This document shows, one piece after another, positions 23,093-28,679 of a stretch of 28,679 nt of DNA. The notes under the pieces were generated by a model. It ran no database searches and had not been told where the DNA came from. It saw only the letters and a program-made list of their open reading frames with translations. The stretch covers positions 1-28,679 of the forward strand of contig JAEDJD010000025.1 in NCBI GenBank assembly GCA_016296505.1, given 5' to 3'. A program made the position numbers and the translations under genes. The first letter of the stretch is position 1. Each line of letters starts with the position of its first letter. Origin of the DNA: Oscillospiraceae bacterium. Its GTDB lineage: Bacteria; Bacillota; Clostridia; Oscillospirales; Ruminococcaceae.

Positions 23093-24037
23093 TTAGTTTG
23101 ATTTCTTCCGCTTGCAGAGCATTGCAACAGCGCTAGACAGTGCAAGTGCTGCCACTGCAACGCCTACACCGGCGTCACCGGTCTTTGTTGCTGTGGTCGT
23201 ACTAGACGTAGACTGTTTCTTCGTCGTAGCAGTTGTGCCGGGACGGCTTTCTGTCGTCGGTTCGCTGCTGTTCGGATCATTGCGATCAGTCTTACTGGTA
23301 TTGGAAACCGTAGAAACATCGGTCTCGATTGTGGTTGTCACTGAAGTCGAAGTATCCGTGGTCGTATCCACCGTTGTGGTGGTGGTTGTACCCATCGACT
23401 CTGTGCTGGTCGTTTTGTCAGTATCGACAGTCGTAGTAACCGATGTGACAGAGGTAGATGTAGTTGTCTTCGTTTCTTCCTTCGTTTTAATACGAATCCA
23501 ACCATTGACGACATTATAAGTCAATGGATCCGTTTGTGCATTGGTGAGTTTATCCACATCCAACGTCAGTGAATATACCGTATCCTCCTTAGCATCTGCC
23601 GGAACAACAAACTCTGCAGAATAAATCGTACCATCTTTCGTGCAATCTACAGTACCCATGGAGCTGTATCCGATCAAATGCTCATCAAGATTCACACTGT
23701 AGGATCTCGTCAGTCCGTAAGAACCATCGCCCCATTTCAAAGCAGGCTTTATACCATCATCCGCAAGCACAGGCTGCAGCGCTTTGTCGTAAACAAGGGC
23801 AAATCCGCACGGCGCATAGCCGGTATTGTTTGTGATCATGACGCGGTAAGTTACCGTTTCACCCGGTTCTGCATATACTTCATCAGCAACTAAATTGATT
23901 ACACCGTTTTCCAGTTCAGAAGCGCGGTCTTTGAGATCCACAGGATCATATGCCAGCGCACTCATTGCATTTGCTGCAATGCCAATTACTGCAACAGCAC
24001 TGCCAAAAATCGCCAGAGCCTTTTTCAAAGCTTTCAT
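23093..24037 (-). CDS. scaE: ScaE-like cell-surface anchoring protein with one cohesin
   Basis: 314 residues. Signal peptide about 1-29. One divergent cohesin about 40-184 ('INLVADEVYAEPGETVTYRV' start, 'GTIYSAEFVVPADAKEDTVY' late strands). A Thr-rich linker (about 185-280) follows. The C-terminus has TKTGD (284-288), a hydrophobic span and CKRKKSN, the plan of a sortase-sorted wall protein. The motif has no Leu-Pro before it, so it is not a textbook LPXTG. In R. flavefaciens, ScaE sits at the end of the sca cluster, is sortase-anchored and binds the X-dockerins of ScaB and CttA. Size, plan and position next to the scaffoldin support the same role here. AAAGGAG lies 7 bases before the ATG. 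It has no promoter of its own that I can find; a terminator hairpin separates it from the scaffoldin gene. Confidence 0.85.
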   Translation of the reverse strand: MKALKKALAIFGSAVAVIGIAANAMSALAYDPVDLKDRASELENGVINLVADEVYAEPGETVTYRVMITNNTGYAPCGFALVYDKALQPVLADDGIKPALKWGDGSYGLTRSYSVNLDEHLIGYSSMGTVDCTKDGTIYSAEFVVPADAKEDTVYSLTLDVDKLTNAQTDPLTYNVVNGWIRIKTKEETKTTTSTSVTSVTTTVDTDKTTSTESMGTTTTTTVDTTTDTSTSVTTTIETDVSTVSNTSKTDRNDPNSSEPTTESRPGTTATTKKQSTSSTTTATKTGDAGVGVAVAALALSSAVAMLCKRKKSN

Positions 24038-24056
24038 CGAAACACTCCTTTTTGAA

Positions 24057-24092
24057 AAAAACGGGCAGGGCAGATGTTGCTCTGCCCGTTTT
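24057..24092 (-). terminator. Terminator-like hairpin between scaffoldin and ScaE-like genes
   Basis: Stem ACGGGCAG / CTGCCCGT extended by A-T pairs, 13-base loop, with seven T on the minus strand. It ends just before the ribosome site of the ScaE-like gene. Confidence 0.8.
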
Positions 24093-24099
24093 GCGTGGG

Positions 24100-27000
24100 T
24101 TATTCTTCTACGCCGCCGTAGAAAGAGTCGAGTAAGTCATAGCCAACAACAGATTCCCAAGTAGTGTCCTCCAAAAGTGTTACATACTTGTCAGTATAGT
24201 AAACCAGGATGAACTGGGCATCTTCAACGCCGAGCAGAGGCGGGTCAGTCATGCTGCCGTCTGGATCTCTGTATGCAACGTCACCGAGGTAGAAGCACAG
24301 ACCATCTTCACCTTCAAATTCCGGATCAACCTTCTTGACAGGATTGATCAGAACGTCAGAAAGCTGAGTAACGATCTTTTCGGTGTAGTAAACCAGAACG
24401 AGCTGAGGATCTTCAGCAGACACGACGTTGTCGAGGTTGACATCGCCCTTGACGCCGATGTAAATCTTGAACTCGCCAAACTCAACAGGCTCACCGTTGT
24501 TGATATTGAAGTCCGGATCAGTCTGCTCAGACGGGAAGTAATACGCCTTGACAGGATATCTATTTGCGTGCTTTGCAGAGAGTTCCTGTTCTGCGGTGTA
24601 ATTCTCACCGAACTGTGCCTTAATCTCGTTCTCCCATACCTTCTTCGGACCATTTTCGCTCTCAAGCGGATGCGTATATGCAGTTGCGTCGAGCGTCTTC
24701 TCCTCGAACGCTTCGATGCCAGCCGGAATAGCGCCGGTTGCTGCATCATACTTTGCGTCCAGAGTCTCGCCATTTTTATTTACAAAGTAGCCTTCATCAT
24801 TGACGTAGTACTTGTAAATGGTCAGAGAAGCGGTCAGATCCTTCAGACCGTTGCTTTCCTTGAATGTACGCGTATCATGCGACCAGTAGTTCACACGAGT
24901 AGGCGGCTCAAAGCTGTAATTATAGGAAGTAACAATCTTCAGCGTGGTTTCCGAAGTCGTATCGGTAGTTGTTGTGGTAACATCGGTGCTCACGGTTGTA
25001 CTAGTGGTCGTAGTAATACTGCTGCTCACGGTTGTACTAGTGGTCGTGGTTTCACTGCTGCTCACCGTTTCACTTGTGGTCGTGGTAACATCTGTGCTCA
25101 CGGTTGTACTAGTGGTCGTAGTAACACTGCTGCTCACGGTTGTACTAGTGGTCGTGGTTACACTGCTGCTCACGGTTGTACTAGTAGTCGTGGTTACACT
25201 GCTGCTCACGGTTGTACTAGTGGTCGTGGTTTCACTGCTGCTCACGGTTGTACTAGTGGTCGTGGTTTCACCGCTGCTCACGGACGCGCTTGTGGTTGTG
25301 GTTTCACCACTGCTTACAGATGCGCTAGTAGAAACTGTTGTTTCAGATACCGTTGTAGAGGTCTCATCTGTCATGGAAAGTGTTGTGGTGAGTTCGGTTC
25401 CTGCAGTAGTTTCCGTAAGTTTATCTACGATTGTGATAGAACCATCAATCAGCTGATACTCAAGTTCCTTACCATCTGTATCGGTAATCGAGATGCTATC
25501 CTTCACAAAGGTAATCGGATACTCAACACCTGCCGGAACGCCCGCCGGAACGTCAATCATCAGGTAAACAATTGTCGAACCAGCAGCAGCTGTCTGATTT
25601 GCACCATCCGGAGATGCCCAAACAAGAATATTTTCATCCGGATTCCAAGAGAACTCGTTGTTTGCGCCAGTATACGCATCACCATACTGAATACCGGAGA
25701 TCTTCAGACCATTCGGTACTGCAAACTGCATTGTGAAGCCTGCCGTACCTTCATCGTACCATGCATAGACAGGAACTGTTACAGTTGTACCAGCCTTACC
25801 CTCAACCTTTGCAATCTGATAGACTACATGACCCGGATTCGAAATCGGTGTGGTAGAAGTACCCGGCGTAACATTAGAGCCAGCCGTGGTTGCGGTGCCT
25901 GCGCTCGTTGACGTATTCTGTGCAATTGAACTACTTACAGTCGTGGTCACATTGCTGCTCACGGAAGCACTGGTGGTCGTGGTCACATTGCTGCTCGCGG
26001 ACGCACTGGTGGTCGTGGTTACATTGCTGCTCACGGAAGCGCTTGTAGAAGTGGTTACATTGCTGCTTACGGAAGCGCTTGTGGAAGTGGTTTCACTGCT
26101 GCTTACGGAAGCGCTTGTAGAAGTGGTTACATTGCTGCTCACGGAAGCGCTTGTAGAAGTGGTTACATTGCTGCTTACGGAAGTGGTTTCACCGCTGCTT
26201 ACGGAAGCGCTTGTAGAAGTGGTTTCACCGCTGCTTACGGATGCGCTTGTGGTTGTGGTTTCACCGCTGCTCACAGACGCGCTTGTGGTCGTAATTACAT
26301 CGCTGCTTGCGGATGTTGTAGTTACCTCAGGAGTCGTTGTGGTAATATTCTCAATAACTTCAACCCAACCATCCTCTTTCTCAACGACAAGTGCAATACC
26401 TGCCGTATCGGATGTATCCAAACCAACAAATCTGACCGGATAGATACCAGTCTCGTCAGGAGCTGTGAATACGAGATAAAGGATCTTCGCATCGTCAGCA
26501 GCCTTCTGGTTTTCACCATTGGCGTCTGCCCAGACGACGATCTGATCGTTCATATTGATGGTTGCCTTGCCTGTATAAGCTTCGCCTGCCCATTCAAAAC
26601 CGATAAAGGTCAGATTCTGGTCATAAGCGAACTCAACATTGAAGCCTGCTGTACCGGTATCACCCTTAACGGTAACCGGAACCTTAACAGTTGCACCCTT
26701 CGCGGCCTGTTCCTTGCCGATGATCCAGTTTGCAGAGCCTGCATTCGGCTCCTTGACAATAACCTTGCCGTCCTGCTTTGTGAGTGCCAGGAATGCGCCA
26801 TCTTCATTGGATGCAACAAGATCCTTGAAGGTGACAGGATATTCGCCCGGTTCATCCGGAGCTGTGAAGAGCAGATATGCAACAACTGCGTCATTTTCTG
26901 CCTTCTGGTTAGCGCCATTTGTGTCTGCCCAGACGATAATCTGTTCATCTGTATTGATGGTAGCTTTGCCAGTATAGCCTGCTGCCCATTCAATACCAGC

Positions 27001-28679
27001 GAAGCTCAGGTTGTTATCATAAGCAAACTCAGAAATGAAACCAGCAGTACCGGTGTCGCCAGTAACAGTAACCGGAACTCTAACCGATGCGCCTGCCTCT
27101 ACGACTTCTTCACCGATGATCCATGTTGCAGAACCTGCATTCGGATCGGTTACGATCACTGCGCCGTTTTCCTTCGTGAGCGCAAGCCATACGCCGTCTG
27201 CATTGCAGACTTCAAGTGACTTGAACTCAACCGGATATTCGCCAGCTTCGGTCGGTGCTGTAAAGTTGAGGTAGAGAACAACTGCGTTGTCTGCTGCCTT
27301 CTGGTCAGCGCCGTTTGCGTCTGCCCAAACAGCAACGAGTTCGTTTTCATTGATTGTAGCGTTGCCGGTGTAACCGTCTGCCCACTCAATGCCATCGAAC
27401 TTCAGTGCGCTGTCAGCAGAGAATTCTACGATAATGCCTGCAGTTCCTTCGTCACCGCTAACGGTAACCGGAACCTTTACCTGTGCGCCTGCTGCAACAG
27501 TCTCACGGCCAATCTTCCAGTTAGAAGAGCCTGCGTCGCCGACAACAGTAACGGAGCCATCTTCCTTGGTAATTGCCAGAGCGTTACCAGCAGTATTGGT
27601 AACCTGAAGATCCTTGAAGGTGACATCATATGTACCAGCTGCCGACGGCGCGGTAAAGTTGATGTACATAATTACAGCATTATCTACTGCCTTCTGATCT
27701 TCGCCATTTGCATCTGCCCAAACTACGACAGATTCGCTATCATTGATGGTAGCTGTGCCGGTATAACCCTCAGCCCAGGTAATGCCGTTATACTTGAGGT
27801 TGCTGTCATATGCAAACTCAGCAATGAAACCGGCGGTACCTTCGTCGCCACTGACGGTAACCGGAACCTTTACATCTGCACCAGCAGCTGCAGTTTCCTT
27901 GCCGATCTTCCAATTTGCAGAACCAGCAGGAACATCTTCAGTTGTCTTGGTGGTTACTGTAGTATCGCTTGTGGATTCGGTTGTAGTTGGAGTAGTTGTA
28001 GTAGTTGTAGTTGTTTCAGTCACATCTGCAACCTTAATTTCGAGACCGTGGAACACGAAGTTGTGCTCTTTACCGTCCTCAGCCGGAACAACCTTGTTGG
28101 TGATGTCGCTGCCGGTCTTCAAGCCGATTGTAGCAGAACCGGATTCCGGTGCCTTAATGGTGAAGCTATAGATGACAGCATCGTCATCTGCGGTTCTTTC
28201 CGTGTTGCTTGCAAATGCGTAGTTGATTTCGCCTGTAGTATTTGCATTATCTGCATTGAACTGCGGTTCGCCTCTGTATGCAGAGCCTCTTTCTGCCTCT
28301 ACATAAGTAACGCCGGAGAAGTCAAATGTCATCTGGAGACCTGCTGTACCCTGGTCGTTCTTCACGGTCCAGTCAACGACGATCTCTTCGCCAGCAGTTG
28401 CCTTCATGGTGTTGTTGCCGGTCATATCGTCAGCAACAGCCGTGTACTCCTTATCCTGCGGAACAAGATTATAGATAATCTTGTTTGCGGTATCAACCTT
28501 GCTGCCAGAAGTGGTCTTTGTCGTTTCAGAGGAGCCAGTTGTACCAGTGCCGCCAACATTGATGGTCAGGCCGTGGAACAGGAAGTCATGCTCCTTGCCG
28601 TCCTCTGCAGGAACAACCTTGTTGTTGATGCCGCTGCCAGTCTTCATGCCGATTGTAGCAGAACCGGATTCCGGTGCCT
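24100..28679 (-). CDS. scaB: ScaB-like multi-cohesin scaffoldin with X-module and dockerin (5' end missing)
   Basis: The frame stays open to the right edge, so the N-terminus lies outside; 1525 residues are visible. Order, with residue 1 at the Met at 28647: end of a cohesin (to 32); a full cohesin of the same kind (about 55-206); four near-identical cohesins of a second kind (242-370, 373-500, 504-632, 637-766); a Ser/Thr linker (767-937); a fifth second-kind cohesin (939-1075); another Ser/Thr linker (1076-1238); X-module (about 1240-1385); dockerin. The first calcium loop is GDVNLDNVVSAED; the second (GDVAYRDPDGSMTDPPLLGVED) has an insertion. R. flavefaciens ScaB likewise has a first cohesin group, a second group and an X-dockerin that binds ScaE. 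Here the ScaE-like gene follows directly, without a cttA gene between. The internal Met at 28647 is not a start: the cohesin sequence continues upstream. Confidence 0.9.
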   Translation of the reverse strand, partial: APESGSATIGMKTGSGINNKVVPAEDGKEHDFLFHGLTINVGGTGTTGSSETTKTTSGSKVDTANKIIYNLVPQDKEYTAVADDMTGNNTMKATAGEEIVVDWTVKNDQGTAGLQMTFDFSGVTYVEAERGSAYRGEPQFNADNANTTGEINYAFASNTERTADDDAVIYSFTIKAPESGSATIGLKTGSDITNKVVPAEDGKEHNFVFHGLEIKVADVTETTTTTTTTPTTTESTSDTTVTTKTTEDVPAGSANWKIGKETAAAGADVKVPVTVSGDEGTAGFIAEFAYDSNLKYNGITWAEGYTGTATINDSESVVVWADANGEDQKAVDNAVIMYINFTAPSAAGTYDVTFKDLQVTNTAGNALAITKEDGSVTVVGDAGSSNWKIGRETVAAGAQVKVPVTVSGDEGTAGIIVEFSADSALKFDGIEWADGYTGNATINENELVAVWADANGADQKAADNAVVLYLNFTAPTEAGEYPVEFKSLEVCNADGVWLALTKENGAVIVTDPNAGSATWIIGEEVVEAGASVRVPVTVTGDTGTAGFISEFAYDNNLSFAGIEWAAGYTGKATINTDEQIIVWADTNGANQKAENDAVVAYLLFTAPDEPGEYPVTFKDLVASNEDGAFLALTKQDGKVIVKEPNAGSANWIIGKEQAAKGATVKVPVTVKGDTGTAGFNVEFAYDQNLTFIGFEWAGEAYTGKATINMNDQIVVWADANGENQKAADDAKILYLVFTAPDETGIYPVRFVGLDTSDTAGIALVVEKEDGWVEVIENITTTTPEVTTTSASSDVITTTSASVSSGETTTTSASVSSGETTSTSASVSSGETTSVSSNVTTSTSASVSSNVTTSTSASVSSSETTSTSASVSSNVTTSTSASVSSNVTTTTSASASSNVTTTTSASVSSNVTTTVSSSIAQNTSTSAGTATTAGSNVTPGTSTTPISNPGHVVYQIAKVEGKAGTTVTVPVYAWYDEGTAGFTMQFAVPNGLKISGIQYGDAYTGANNEFSWNPDENILVWASPDGANQTAAAGSTIVYLMIDVPAGVPAGVEYPITFVKDSISITDTDGKELEYQLIDGSITIVDKLTETTAGTELTTTLSMTDETSTTVSETTVSTSASVSSGETTTTSASVSSGETTTTSTTVSSSETTTTSTTVSSSVTTTTSTTVSSSVTTTTSTTVSSSVTTTTSTTVSTDVTTTTSETVSSSETTTTSTTVSSSITTTTSTTVSTDVTTTTTDTTSETTLKIVTSYNYSFEPPTRVNYWSHDTRTFKESNGLKDLTASLTIYKYYVNDEGYFVNKNGETLDAKYDAATGAIPAGIEAFEEKTLDATAYTHPLESENGPKKVWENEIKAQFGENYTAEQELSAKHANRYPVKAYYFPSEQTDPDFNINNGEPVEFGEFKIYIGVKGDVNLDNVVSAEDPQLVLVYYTEKIVTQLSDVLINPVKKVDPEFEGEDGLCFYLGDVAYRDPDGSMTDPPLLGVEDAQFILVYYTDKYVTLLEDTTWESVVGYDLLDSFYGGVEE
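24955..25345 (-). repeat. 36-bp tandem repeats, linker before the X-module
   Basis: About ten 36-base units encode 12-residue blocks such as 'STTVSSSVTTTT'. Several neighbouring units are almost identical at the DNA level. Confidence 0.85.
25925..26330 (-). repeat. 36-bp tandem repeats, linker between fourth and fifth second-kind cohesins
   Basis: About eleven units of 36 bases (one shortened) encode blocks such as 'SASVSSNVTTST'. Units vary at one variable codon pair (NV, GE, SE). Confidence 0.85.
26350..27924 (-). repeat. Four tandem cohesin-coding repeats of about 393 bp
   Basis: Cohesin units start at about 27924, 27531, 27138 and 26739 (periods 393, 393 and 399). Each begins with GS(A/S)xWxIG and contains 'GYTG(K/T/N)ATIN' or a close form and 'WADxNG'. 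Confidence 0.85.

Noticed and set aside
24955..26330. Regularly spaced repeats that could suggest a CRISPR array
   Set aside because: The units are contiguous 36-base in-frame coding repeats with no unique spacers and no cas genes nearby.
24944..26443. Plus-strand open frames rich in Val and Leu (VVVVTLLLTVVL type)
   Set aside because: They are the reverse reading of the 36-bp Ser/Thr linker repeats of the scaffoldin and not membrane proteins.
28645..28647. Met at 28647 as the scaffoldin start
   Set aside because: The cohesin sequence (APESGSATIG) continues in frame to the window edge and matches the next cohesin, so the gene begins outside.

Overview
The window looks like chromosomal DNA of a cellulosome-building Ruminococcus (Oscillospiraceae), close to the R. 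flavefaciens / R. champanellensis type. The evidence is a long scaffoldin with two kinds of cohesin and a C-terminal X-module plus dockerin, a single-cohesin surface anchor protein right behind it (ScaE-like), a GH9-CBM3c-dockerin cellulase, and a second X-dockerin protein at the left edge. Nearly every gene has an AGGAGG-type ribosome binding site and a near-consensus vegetative promoter (TTGACA / TATAAT, mostly with a 17-base spacer). I saw no rRNA, tRNA, CRISPR array, transposase or phage gene.

Left part (1-4600): the 3' end of a plus-strand scaffoldin or carbohydrate-binding X-dockerin protein, a convergent pair of terminators, then a minus-strand BspA-like leucine-rich-repeat protein. 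That protein has no secretion signal and carries a charged, internally repeated tail. Next (4611-7383) come two minus-strand single genes: an orphan sugar-type ABC transporter solute-binding lipoprotein, and a CpsB/YwqE-like PHP-family phosphatase homologue whose metal-binding histidines are mostly gone. The latter is divergent from a 1239-residue plus-strand regulator (7384-11103) joining a LacI-type ligand-binding domain (no DNA-binding part), GGDEF, EAL and a C-terminal beta-solenoid-like domain.

Middle (11216-14706): a shared terminator, a minus-strand PPi-type phosphofructokinase, then a plus-strand ECF sigma factor and its overlapping membrane-anchored DUF4179-like anti-sigma candidate. 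A minus-strand four-gene operon (17796 down to 14707) follows: two tandem paralogues of a family I do not recognise, a 2-hydroxyacyl-CoA-dehydratase-family protein and a Cys-rich membrane protein.

Right part (17999-28679), all minus strand: the GH9 cellulase, yajC, aroC with a DUF4364 gene, the ScaE-like anchor and the scaffoldin, which runs off the right edge. Working model: enzymes such as the GH9 protein dock onto cohesins of primary scaffoldins, these assemble on the large scaffoldin, and its X-dockerin binds the ScaE-like cohesin attached to the cell wall. The solute-binding protein and the c-di-GMP regulator could sense released sugars, but that link is only inference.
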